NCBI GenBank assembly: GCA_030562195.1
Contig: CM060199.1
Span: 41,413,722-41,477,721, forward strand
Length of the DNA stretch: 64,000 nt
Source: Nipponacmea schrenckii
Taxonomy: Eukaryota; Mollusca; Gastropoda; Lottiidae
Direction of reading: 5' to 3'
This document shows positions 36,281 to 48,128 of the stretch, one piece after another. Position 1 is the stretch's first letter, and every line of letters starts with the position of its first letter. The notes under the pieces are model-generated. The model did not search any database, had not been told where the DNA came from, and was given only the letters and a program-made list of their open reading frames with translations. Position numbers and translations under genes: made by a program.

Positions 36281-38070
36281 TTATTCCTATACACCAGCAC
36301 GGAGTTTTATATATATACAGCTAATCTTCACTTAGAGATTTATATATTCCTATACACCAGAATGGAGTTTATATATATACAGCTAATCTTCACTTAGAGA
36401 TTTATATATTCCTATACACCAGAACGGAGTTATATATATACAGCTAATCTTCACTTAGAGATTTATATATTCCTATACACCAGAATGGAGTTTATATATA
36501 CAGCTAATCTTCACTTAGAGATTTATATATTCCTATACACCAGAACGGAGTTATATATATACAGCTAATCTTCACTTAGTGATTTATATATTCCTATACA
36601 CCAGAACCGAGTTTATATATACAGCTAATCTTCACTTAGCGAGTTATATATTCCTATACACCAGAACCGAGTTTATATATACAGCTAATCTTCACTTAGT
36701 GATTTATATATTCCTATACACCAGCACGGAGTTTATATATACAGCTAATCTTCACTTAGTGATTTATATATTCCTATACACCAGCACGGAGTTTATATAT
36801 ACAGCTAATCTTCACTTAGAGATTTATATATTCCTATACACCAGCACGGAGTTTATATATACAGCTAATCTTCACTTAGGATTTATATATTCCTATACAC
36901 CAGCACGGAGTTATATATATACAGCTAATCTTCACTTAGTGATTTATATATTCCTATACACCAGCACGGAGTTTTATATATACAGCTATCTTCACTTAGC
37001 GATTATATATTCCTATACACCAGAACGGAGTTTATATATATACAGCTAATCTTCACTTAGCGATTTATATATTCCTATACACCAGAACGGAGTTTATATA
37101 TATACAGCTAATCTTCACTTAGAGATTTATATATTCCTATACACCAGCACGGAGTTATATATATACAGCTAATCTTCACTTAGAGATTATATATTCCTAT
37201 ACACCAGAACGGAGTTTTATATATACAGCTAATCTTCACTTAGAGATTTATATATTCCTATACACCAGCACGGAGTTTATATATACAGCTAATCTTCACT
37301 TAGAGATTTATATATTCCTATACACCAGCACGGAGTTTATATATACAGCTAATCTTCACTTAGAGATTATATATTCCTATACACCAGAACGGAGTTTATA
37401 TATACAGCTAATCTTCACTTAGAGATTATATATTCCTATACACCAGAACGGAGTTTATATATACAGCTAATCTTCACTTAGGATTTATATATTCCTATAC
37501 ACCAGCATGGAGTTTATATATACAGCTAATCTTCACTTAGCGAGTTATATATTCCTATACACCAGAACGGAGTTTATATATACAGCTAATCTTCACTTAG
37601 AGATTATATATTCCTATACACCAGCACGGAGTTTATATATACAGCTAATCTTCACTTAGCGAGTTATATATTCCTATACACCAGAACCGAGTTATATATA
37701 TACAGCTAATCTTCACTTAGCGAGTTATATATTCCTATACACCAGAACGGAGTTTATATATACAGCTAATCTTCACTTAGAGATTTATATATTCCTATAC
37801 ACCAGCACGGAGTTTATATATATACAGCTAATCTTCACTTAGAGATTTATATATTCCTATACACCAGCACGGAGTTTATATATACAGCTAATCTTCACTT
37901 AGTGATTTATATATTCCTATACACCAGAACGGAGTTTTATATATACAGCTAATCTTCACTTAGCGAGTTATATATTCCTATACACCAGCATGGAGTTTAT
38001 ATATACAGCTAATCTTCACTTAGAGATTTATATATTCCTATACACCAGCACGGAGTTTCATATATACAGC
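36281..38070. repeat. 60-bp minisatellite
   Basis: About 30 copies of a 60-bp unit containing TATTCCTATACACCAG, CGGAGTTTATATATACAG and CTAATCTTCACTTAG. Copies differ at CAGAACG/CAGCACG and by 1-2-bp changes in the TA tract. It begins about 140 bp upstream of the start of the galactosyltransferase-like gene, so it lies in that gene's 5' flank. Confidence 0.97.
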
Positions 38071-38639
38071 AGGGTGTACAAGCAGGATGTAAAACTATAT
38101 TTCTTTCCAACACTGTGTTGAAATCTTACTAAATATTTCAAGTGTTCTGTACAGTTGATGTTAACCTCATGTCCTGCTGATCCTCAATCGAATATAGAAT
38201 TAAAGATTCCCTTGTAATTAATAGCCAGGTAGAGAAATACAATTAAATAAATAATTTATTAAGATTATTGATTGGCGACCATCTTACGATTGATTTCACT
38301 TTACAATAGGTTTTAACTTAACTCTTAACAGCTGTCCAATATAATATAATTATATACAAGAAAGAGAGGACATTTGGAAATAATGATTTAATAGTTATAA
38401 ATACGTCTTCTTTTAGTACATAGATATAGACACCTTTTTTTCATTGATTACAGATGAAAAAACTTCCTATGTTACTTCTTGTCGAATTCGCCAGAACCGA
38501 CTTTAACTCACGTCATATTTTAATAATATAATATTATATCATAATAGACATAAAACTAACTAATTTACTCTCTGATTATTTAAAAGTTGAGGAAGGAGTT
38601 ATACATCAAAAAAGTGCTCAACTACTCCTGAGTAGTCTG
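38071..38639. other. Spacer, no gene seen
   Basis: AT-rich sequence between two arrays; nothing recognised. Confidence 0.6.
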
Positions 38640-39576
38640 AGGTCGTGTCATAGCTGTTAGCACTCGGTCGGGAGTCGAGTCAAGGTTGCTCGGTAAGCAC
38701 TCGGTCGGGAGTCGAGTCAAGGCTGCTAGGTAAGCACTCAATCGGGAGTCAAGTGGTAGTTGCTCCGTAGGCACTCGGTCGGGAGTCGAGTCATAGATGC
38801 TCGGTAGGTACTCAGTCGGGAGTCGAGTCATGATTGCTCGGTAGGTACTTGGTCGGGAGTCGAATCATGGTTGCTCGGTAAGCTCTCGGTCGGGAGTCGA
38901 ATCATGGTTGCTCGGTAAGCACTCGGTCGGGAGTCGAGTCAAGGTTGCTCGGTAGTCAATCGGTCGGGAGTCGAGTCATGGTTGCTCGGTAGAAAATCGG
39001 TCGGGAATCTAGTCATGGTTGCTCGGTAGGCACTCGGTCGGGAGTCGAGTCATAGTTGCTCGGTAGGAACTCAGTCTGGAGTCGAGTCATGGTTGCTCTA
39101 TAGACACTTGGTCGAGAGTCGAGTCATGGTTGTCTAGTAGGCACTTGGTCGAAGTCGATGTTGCTAGGTAGGATCTCGGTCGGGAGTTGATTCATGGTTG
39201 CTCGGTAGTCACTCGGTCGTGAGGCAAGTCATGGTTGCTAGGTAGGCACTTGGTCTAGAGTCGAGTCATAGTTGTCTCGGTTGGGAGTCGATTCATGGTT
39301 GCTAGGTAGGCACTCGATCGCGAGTCAAGTCATGGTTGCTAGGTAGGCACTCGGTCGGGGGTCAAGTTATTGTTGCTAGGTAGGCACTCGGTCGGGGGTC
39401 GAGTCATGGTTGCTCGGTAGTCACTCGGTCGGGAGTCAAGTCGTGGTTGCTAGGTAGGCACTCGGTCGCAAGTCGATTCATTGTTGCTAGGTAGGTACTT
39501 TGTCGGGTGTCGAATCATGGTTGCTCGATAGGCACTCGGTCGGGAGTCGAGTCATGCTTGCTCGAAGTCGAGTTAT
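38640..39576. repeat. 37-bp GC-richer minisatellite
   Basis: About 25 copies of a unit containing GAGTCATGGTTGCTCGGTAG and CACTCGGTCGGGAGTC. It is CpG-bearing and more GC-rich than its surroundings, with many point differences, so it looks older than its neighbours. Confidence 0.95.
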
Positions 39577-39733
39577 TGCGATTACGCCTGTTTCTATCTT
39601 AAGATGTTCTCCACGACAAAATATCATATAAGAAACCTTACTTTCAGTTGAATATAACAACCTGAAGTACTTCAGTTACTAAATATAAACCATTCAAATC
39701 ATTCATTAATAAGAAATTAATATCGAACAGCTG

Positions 39734-39820
39734 AATGTCAAGGCCGAATGTCAAGGCCGAATGTCAAGGCTGAATGTCAAGGCTGAATGTCAAGACTGAA
39801 TGTCAAGACTGAATGTCAAG
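39734..39820. repeat. 13-bp short tandem array
   Basis: About 6-7 copies of AAGGCTGAATGTC. Confidence 0.9.
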
Positions 39821-39984
39821 GCTATCTCTACTCAGATTGTTCTGTTCACATTTCAGATATTTTAGATTGAAAATTAAACGAGGTCTGTAGATCATTCTCT
39901 GATTAATATTCAAGGCAGTGATAAAGTGCTGTCAGTGACGATTTCAACAAGGAAATCAAAATGGCGATTGTTCTCGACAAAAGT

Positions 39985-42900
39985 AACAAATCGTGGTAAG
40001 GATATTGTAATGAAGGTTGTAAATCGTGGTATAGATATTGTAATGAAGGTTGTAAATCTTGGTATGAATATTGTAATGAAGGTTGTAAATCGTGGTATGA
40101 ATATTGTAATGAAGGTTGTAAATCGTGGTATGGATATTGTAATGAAGGTAGTATATCGTGGTATGAATATTGTAATGAAGGTTGTAAATCGTGGTATAGA
40201 TATTGTAATGAAGGTAGTATATCGTGGTATGGATATTGTAATGAAGGTTGTAAATCGTGGTATGAATATTGTAATGAAGGTAGTATATCGTGGTATAGAT
40301 ATTGTAATGAAGGTTGTAAATCGTGGTATGATATTGTAATGAAGGTTGTAAATCGTGGTATGGATATTGTAATGAAGGTTGTAAATCGTGGTATGGATAT
40401 TGTAATGAAGGTTGTAAATCGTGGTATGAATATTGTAATGAAGGTTGTAAATCGTGGTATGATATTGTAATGAAGGTTGTAAATCGTGGTATGATATTGT
40501 AATGAAGGTTGTAAATCGTGGTATGATATTGTAATGAAGGTTGTAATCGTGGTATGATATTGTAATGAAGGTTGTAAATCGTGGTATGGATATTGTAATG
40601 AAGGTAGTATATCGTGGTATAGATATTGTAATGAAGGTTGTAAATCGTGGTATGGATATTGTAATGAAGGTTGTAAATCGTGGTATGATATTGTAATGAA
40701 GGTTGTAAATCGTGGTATGGATATTGTAATGAAGGTAGTATATCGTGGTATGATATTGTAATGAAGGTGTAAATCGTGGTATGGATATTGTAATGAAGGT
40801 TGTAAATCGTGGTATGGATATTGTAATGAAGGTTGTAAATCGTGGTATGATATTGTAATGAAGGTTGTAAATCGTGGTATGAATATTGTAATGAAGGTTG
40901 TAAATCGTGGTATGATATTGTAATGAAGGTTGTAAATCGTGGTATGGATATTGTAATGAAGGTAGTAATCGTGGTATGAATATTGTAATGAAGGTTGTAA
41001 ATCGTGGTATGATATTGTAATGAAGGTTGTAAATCGTGGTATGATATTGTAATGAAGGTAGTATATCGTGGTATGATATTGTAATGAAGGTAGTATATCG
41101 TGGTATGGATATTGTAATGAAGGTTGTAAATCGTGGTATGAATATTGTAATGAAGGTTGTAAATCGTGGTATGAATATTGTAATGAAGGTAGTATATCGT
41201 GGTATGGATACTGTAATGAAGGTTGTAAATCGTGGTATGGATATTGTAATGAAGGTTGTAAATCGTGGTATAGATATTGTAATGAAGGTTGTAAATCGTG
41301 GTATGGATATTGTAATGAAGGTAGTATATCGTGGTATGAATATTGTAATGAAGGTTGTAAATCGTGGTATGGATATTGTAATGAAGGTAGTATCGTGGTA
41401 TGATATTGTAATGAAGGTTGTAAATCGTGGTATGGATATTGTAATGAAGGTAGTAAGTCGTTGTATGAATATTGTAATGAAGGTAGTATATCGTGGTATA
41501 GATATTGTAATGAAGGTTGTAAATCGTGGTATGGATATTGTAATGAAGGTAGTTAGTCGTGGTATGAGATATTGTAATGAAGGTTGTAAATCGTGGTATG
41601 AATATTGTAATGAAGGTTGTAAATCGTGGTATGGATATTGTAATGAAGGTTGTATATCGTGGTATGAATATTGTAATGAAGGTTGTAAATCGTGGTATGG
41701 ATATTGTAATGAAGGTAGTATATCGTGGTATGGATATTGTAATGAAGGTTGTAAATCGTGGTATGAATATTGTAATGAAGGTAGTATATCGTGGTATGGA
41801 TATTGTAATGAAGGTAGTATATCGTGGTATGGATATTGTAATGAAGGTTGTAAATCGTGGTATGGATATTGTAATGAAGGTTGTAAATCGTGGTATGGAT
41901 ACTGTAATGAAGGTTGTAAATCGTGGTATGAATATTGTAATGAAGGTTGTAAATCGTGGTATGAATATTGTAATGAAGGTTGTTAATCGTGGTATGGATA
42001 TTGTAATGAAGGTTGTAAATCGTGGTATAGATATTGTAATGAAGGTAGTATATCGTGGTATGGATATTGTAATGAAGGTTGTAAATCGTGGTATGAATAT
42101 TGTAATGAAGGTTGTAAATCGTGGTATGAATATTGTAATGAAGGTAGTAAATCGTGGTATGGATATTGTAATGAAGGTTGTAAATCGTGGTATGGATATT
42201 GTAATGAAGGTTGTAAATCGTGGTATGGATATTGTAATGAAGGTTGTAAATCGTGGTATGAATATTGTAATGAAGGTTGTAAATCGTGGTATGAATATTG
42301 TAATGAAGGTTGTATATCGTGGTATGGATATTGTAATGAAGGTAGTATATCGTGGTATGGATATTGTAATGAAGGTTGTAAATCGTGGTATGAATATTGT
42401 AATGAAGGTTGTAAATCGTGGTATGGATATTGTAATGAAGGTTGTAAATCGTGGTATGGATATTGTAATGAAGGTTGTAAATCGTGGTATGAATATTGTA
42501 ATGAAGGTTGTAAATCGTGGTATGAATATTGTAATGAAGGTTGTAAATCGTGGTATAGATATTGTAATGAAGGTTGTAAATCGTGGTATAGATATTGTAA
42601 TGAAGGTTGTAAATCGTGGTATGGATATTGTAATGAAGGTAGTTAGTCGTGGTATAGATATTGTAATGAAGGTAGTAAATCGTGGTATAGATATTGTAAT
42701 GAAGGTTGTAAATCGTGGTATGGATATTGTAATGAAGGTTGTAAATCGTGGTATGGATATTGTAATGAAGGTAGTTAGTCGTGGTATAGATATTGTAATG
42801 AAGGTAGTAAATCGTGGTATGGATATTGTAATGAAGGTTGTAAATCGTGGTATGGATATTGTAATGAAGGTTGAAATATCGTGGTATGAATATTGTAATG

Positions 42901-43346
42901 AAGGTTTTTATATTTTTGGGGTATAGATATTGTAATGAAGGTAGTAAATCGTGGTATAGATATTGTAATGAAGGTTGTAAATCGTGGTATGAATATTGTA
43001 ATGAAGGTAGTATATCGTGGTATGGATATTGTAATGAAGGTTGAAATATCGTGGTATGGATATTGTAATGAAGGTTGTAAATCGTGGTATGGATATTGTA
43101 ATGAAGGTTGTAAATCGTGGTATGGATATTGTAATGAAGGTAGTAAATCGTGGTATGATATTGTAATGAAGGTTGTAAATCGTGGTATGGATATTGTAAT
43201 GAAGGTTGTAAATCGTGGTATGGATATTGTAATGAAGGTTGTAATTCGTGGTATGGATAATGTAATGAAGGTTGTAAATCGTGGTATGAATATTGTAATG
43301 AAGGTTGTAAATCGTGGTATGGATAATGTAATGAAGGTAGTATATC
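39985..43346. repeat. 33-bp minisatellite, largest array of the window
   Basis: About 102 copies of a 33-bp unit containing GTGGTATGGATATTGTAATG and AAGGTTGTAAATC. Variants are GTATGAATA, GTATAGATA and AAGGTAGTATATC. The unit has a single C on the + strand. Because 33 is a multiple of 3 and one frame lacks stops, frames of up to 449 codons arise, repeating MKVVNRGMDIV. There is no promoter, splice or non-repeat coding context, so I treat them as non-coding. Confidence 0.98.
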
Positions 43347-43622
43347 TTTGTTAAATAGATCTGATTTTACTGTGTTCGTCCAAATTAAAAATATGTCGAT
43401 ATCTCTGGAATATCTAGCCCTTCACAGATATCACGGAGTTTTCTGTGCAATGTAATGAATGTTACAGTACGACTGTATGATGTTGATTTTATGAAGGAAG
43501 AAAGAGAGTAAAGGGACGCAATCAACTTTAGATAAGGTAACGATTTCATATCATTTCAGTTCATATTGTAATCTAACACCGAAAGCTCATCCAAAGGGTA
43601 ACCTTTTACCAATCAAAGCGTT

Positions 43623-43925
43623 TTAATCAAGTAGAGCTATATGCCCAGGCTCTTTTGGTTCCAATATTCCACAGTTCACTTCCTTATAAATCAAGAATGT
43701 GTTTAACACACTTCGATTGGTAAGTATAAACAGCAATGGGACAGAGCCTTGGTAGAACGCGTTTAGATTACAATGAAGACTACAAATAGAAGAAATAATA
43801 GCACCGATATTGTAATCTGGGAGAAATTGAGGACGACAATAGCCTGTGAAACAGTCGGATCTTCTACAACAAGTTGAAGGACTTTCAATGAAGAGTCTAA
43901 TCAAGTAGATACTATCATAAAACAA
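43623..43925 (-). pseudogene. Possible GPCR TM6/TM7-like fragment
   Basis: A 100-codon open frame with no ATG (it opens at a TTG just after a stop), so it would have to be an internal exon or a remnant. The stretch CSLHCNLNAFYQGSVPLLFI followed by LTNRSVLNTFLIYKE resembles the seventh helix and start of the cytoplasmic tail of class A receptors, with VPLLF in place of NPxxY. Upstream Cys residues (TCCRRSDCFTGYC) could be extracellular-loop cysteines. Neither the NPxxY Asn nor the Tyr is present, and no partner exon was found nearby. It could be a diverged receptor exon, a pseudogene or chance. Confidence 0.3.
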
Positions 43926-44357
43926 TTTTTAAGAGATAATGAAACAATTGATTATTGAGAAGGAATGATTTTTAATAAGTTTTAAAGTAGACAAAATAGA
44001 ATACAGGAGACTAGAAGTTTAATACAGGTAATTATAAACATTTTTTAAATGAAAGTCCTTATTTTTAGTAAATAAACTAAATATCAGTCATTTTATAATT
44101 CTGGTATTCCAAACTAGTTTTGGTAAATTCAATCCTCTAATCTCCATTGAAATTTAGATCCATATTTTTGTTTTCTGAATATTTTTCGAAACTTTTTTTT
44201 TTAATTTGTTGCACTTTTCCAATGTCCATATTTGCATAAATAACAACAACACCATTAACAAAGGTTGGTCGAGGACTCGCTCTGAAAAAATATAAAAAAA
44301 GAATCTGAAATTAACATGGTATCGTTTCTTAGTAGTTGGTTTAATAATGTTTGAAAA

Positions 44358-46111
44358 ATTAATAATTATGAAAATATCAATAGTGATAAAAATTCAATAA
44401 TGATAAAAAAATATCAATAATGATAAAAAATATCAATATTGATAAAAAATATTATTAATGATAAAAATATTAATAATGATAAAAATATTAATATGATAAA
44501 AAATATTAATAATGATAAAAAATATTAATATGATAAAAATATTAATAATTATAAAAATATTAATAATGATTAAAAATATTAATAATGATAAAAAATTCAA
44601 TAATGATAAAAAATATTAATAATGATAAAAAATATTAATAATGATAAAAATATTAATAATGATAAAAATATTAATAATAATAAAAATATTAATCATGATA
44701 AAAAATTCAATAATGATAAAAAATATTAATATGATAAAAATATCAATAATAATAAAAATATTAATCATGATAAAAAATTCAATAATGATAAAAAATATTA
44801 ATATTGATAAAAATGTTAATAATGATAAAAAATATTAATAATGATAAAAATATTAATAATGATAAAAATATTAATAATGATAAAAATATTAATAATGATA
44901 AAAATATTAATAATGATAAAAAATATTAATAATGATAAAAATATTAATAATGATAAAAAATATTAATAATGATAAAAATATTAATAATGATAAAAATATT
45001 AATAATGATAAAAATATTAATAATGATAAAAAATATTAATAATGATTAAAAATATTAATAATGATTAAAAATATTAATAATGATTAAAAATATTAATAAT
45101 GATAAAAATATTAATAATGATTAAAAATATTAATCATGATAAAAAATATTAATCATGATAAAAAATATTAATCATGATAAAAATATTAATAATGATTAAA
45201 AATATTAATAATGATTAAAAATATTAATAATGATAAAAATATTAATAATGATAAAAAATATTAATAATGATAAAAATATTAATCATGATAAAAAATATTA
45301 ATAATGATAAAAATATTAATCATGATAAAAAATATTAATCATGATAAAAAATATTAATAATGATAAAAATATTAATAATGATTAAAAATATTAATAATGA
45401 TTAAAAATATTAATAATGATAAAAATATTAATCATGATAAAAAATATTAATAATGATAAAAATATTAATCATGATAAAAAATATTAATAATGATTAAAAA
45501 TATTAATCATGATAAAAAATATAATCATGATAAAAAATATTAATAATGATAAAAATATTAATAATGATAAAAAATATTAATATGATAAAAAATATTAATA
45601 ATGATAAAAAATATTAATAATGATTAAAAATATTAATAATGATAAAAATATTAATAATGATAAAAAATATTAATAATGATAAAAATATTAATCATGATAA
45701 AAAATATTAATAATGATAAAAATATTAATCATGATAAAAAATATTAATAATGATTAAAAATATTAATATTGATAAGAATATTAATAATGATAAAAATATT
45801 AATCATGATAAAAATATTAATCATGATAAAAAAAATTAATCATGATAAAAAATATTAATAATGATAAAAATATTAATAATGATTAAAAATATTAATAATG
45901 ATAAAAATATTAATAATGATAAAAAATATTAATAATGATAAAAATATTAATAATGATAAAAAATATTAATAATGATAAAAATATTAATAATGATAAAAAA
46001 TATTAATAATGATTAAAAATATTAATATTGATAAGAATATTAATAATGATAAAAATATTAATAATGATAAAAAATATTAATAATGATAAAAATATTAATA
46101 ATGATAAAAAT
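44358..46111. repeat. 18/19-bp AT-rich minisatellite
   Basis: About 95 copies of ATTAATAATGATAAAAAT and one-base-longer forms with six A, plus AATCATGAT and AATGATTAAA variants. It has no C in the main unit. Confidence 0.97.
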
Positions 46112-47162
46112 TTCCGGTATAGATATACACCACGGCAAATGAATCGCTATAAGAATACGTCTAGATATATTTTTAAAAAGGAGGTTTATCTCTGTAGTTT
46201 TTTTTAAATTGATTGATATCATTGAAATTGTCAATGTCCGAATCATCACGTCAGATCAGTGGAGTGAATTAGTCTCATTACTCATTAAGGATATTTCAGG
46301 ATTTAAAACGTTTTAACACCAAACAATGTGTGAAACAGTCCTAGCAACTTCCAACAACCGTCTGTATATATAGTTTAAAAGAGTTTGAAATATTTGTTTC
46401 TAGGCAGATTGTAGACTTGAAATACCAGACGTATTCAGCCTCAACACCTATAGTTATAACCCATCACAGTTAAAAATGTATAATATATCTCGGGTGTCAT
46501 TTATAGTCAGGTCAGTCACCGTAGTCGCAGTTGTAGTCGCTGTATTAGCTCGAGTTGAATACAATGTACGTACTACATATCGGAAATGAGCTTTAGTCTT
46601 TGGTACCGTCCAGACCATTCTCATCGAAACAGGCGAGTAGTTCCTCCGAATATTCAGGGATATCATTCTAAGAGTAATGTCGATAGATAATTTTAATGCT
46701 AACATGTAAAATGAAATCCTCAAGGCAGAAAGTATCTGATTCTATGCCCCGGTCATGTGATTTTGTTAACACCTAAGTCATTTTATGTAAGCGAAAAGTA
46801 TCAACTTGCTTTGACGATCGAGTACCAACACGTGGTAAAATTCAAACTGTCTTACAAAACGTCTTGAAGAAAGTGAAGCAATGGCGTATAAAGATAATAT
46901 AGATGAGATTGCTACCACGGTTTACCACCATCTTGAACCTCAGTACAATCGGACCAAATCACACAAAAATATTGTCAAACGGTAATATCAGACAATTTGA
47001 TACCGTACATTTTTATCGGATAAAACGCTTTTATATTGACATAATACAGAATGCTATAGGTAACAAAATTTAGCTTCTTCAAAGTTGAAGATTTCGTTCG
47101 GGTTGTGGAAGATTTCGTTCGGGTTGTGGAAGAATTGATCAATTTATTCAGCAACTCACCTA
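46112..47162. other. Spacer, no gene supported
   Basis: An 89-codon open frame on the - strand (46454-46723) has no recognisable domain. A 21-bp direct duplication containing GAAGATTTCGTTCGGGTTGT lies at 47087-47128, just beyond the neuropeptide gene's poly(A) signals. Confidence 0.5.
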
Positions 47163-47179
47163 TTTATTTTTAGTTTATT
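47163..47179 (-). terminator. Poly(A) signals of the neuropeptide gene
   Basis: Two AATAAA hexamers on the - strand (47174-47179 and 47163-47168) within 20 bases of the TAG stop. Their closeness implies a very short 3' UTR, unless a more distal signal is used. Confidence 0.5.
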
Positions 47180-47180
47180 T

Positions 47181-47432
47181 CTAAACTTCTTCAATGTCGG
47201 CATTATTCAAAATAACTTTTAAACATAAATTTAGGGAGTTCCAACAATCCTGTTGCATTTCCTGATTCTCATAACCTCTTTTCCCAAATACCAAACCGTT
47301 CATACCAGGACGTACACCGTGTCGACCAAATAACTGTGGACGCTGTCGACCGTTACCTCTGGCACTATGAACAATGTTCACAGCTAAAATAACAACCAGA
47401 ACTAAAACTAAACAGGAAGTGGATCTATTCAT
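47181..47432 (-). CDS. Secreted neuropeptide precursor with two C-terminally amidated peptides (SIFamide/FFamide-like)
   Basis: A complete 83-residue precursor. Residues 1-23 form a signal peptide (SCLVLVLVVILAVNIVHS). Two amidated products follow: RGNGRQRPQLF (about 25-35) before G36-R37, and HGVRPGMNGLVF (38-49) before G50-K51-R52. The Gly gives the amide, and the basic residues are convertase sites. The tail (53-83) has two cysteines, C63 and C70. The layout of amidated peptide straight after the signal, then a tail with a close Cys pair, is known from SIFamide and luqin/RYamide precursors. RPGMNGLVF-amide resembles the SIFamide core PPFNGSIF-amide in R/K-P-x-x-N-G-x-x-F. The exact family is uncertain. 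A splice acceptor (TATATTTTCAG) abuts the ATG, so a 5' UTR exon probably lies upstream, and two AATAAA signals follow the stop. Confidence 0.8.
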   Translation of the reverse strand: MNRSTSCLVLVLVVILAVNIVHSARGNGRQRPQLFGRHGVRPGMNGLVFGKRGYENQEMQQDCWNSLNLCLKVILNNADIEEV

Positions 47433-47446
47433 CTGAAAATATAAAA
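47433..47446 (-). promoter_or_regulatory. Splice acceptor abutting the neuropeptide ATG
   Basis: On the - strand TTTATATTTTCAG runs directly into the start ATG. This suggests the whole coding sequence sits in one exon and the 5' UTR is spliced on from further upstream (higher coordinates). Confidence 0.55.
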
Positions 47447-47570
47447 TTCAAATATTTTAAGATAGGGTTAGGTTTTGGGTCAGAATTGACTAAATCCATC
47501 AGAAATTATAAGCACAAGAAATAGTGACAACATTCAATCCAAAATAGTCCAAAGTCCAAAACCTTTTTAT

Positions 47571-47666
47571 AATGAAATACCATTTCACGTAACAAAGATA
47601 TTCCCCAATTAATTACATAATGAAATACCATTTCACGTAACAAAGATATTCCCCAATTAATTACAT
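47571..47666. repeat. Perfect 48-bp tandem duplication upstream of the neuropeptide gene
   Basis: Two copies (47571-47618 and 47619-47666) containing AATGAAATACCATTTCACGT and a third truncated start. They lie 140-235 bp upstream of the neuropeptide start, in its presumed 5' intron or promoter. The identity indicates recent origin. Confidence 0.9.
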
Positions 47667-48128
47667 AATGAAATGGAAGAAAAACTCTTTAAGCTTTAAC
47701 GAGAAAATACAACGTTTAGTTTCAACATGTAACTTGTAGCAAAATCTAATCCAAAATCCCCTCATATTTTCCAGAACAAAGCAAGATTTCATGTAGACAA
47801 TTAGTTCTATAATCAAACCCACCAGGAAAAAAGCCATTACAATAAAACACCCACTGCCCTAAACATCAGTGAAGAGAAGTTTTTTGGAGATTATTTGGCC
47901 ATCCAGGATGAGAGAGAGTATGAATTAATCAAGCCAGAAAATACATCATTATTTAATTAATTATCTTTGATGTAGAAAGTGATTAAGAAAGATCTAATTA
48001 TGGACAATGTGTTAGTGATATCAATCACAGCCTGTTGTTTTAATAACTTGATAATTTCCTTTCATATACCACGTCTGGTATTCTGATATAGCCCTAGAAT
48101 GATCATCTTCACATTGTCATTGTTTGAT

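Noticed and set aside
39926..43354. Long MKVVNRGMDIV-repeat proteins
   Set aside because: 33-bp array; frameshifting units abound and no flanking gene structure is present.
46454..46723. 89-codon frame on the - strand
   Set aside because: Low-complexity Thr stretch, no signal peptide or domain, no splice or poly(A) context that I could support.
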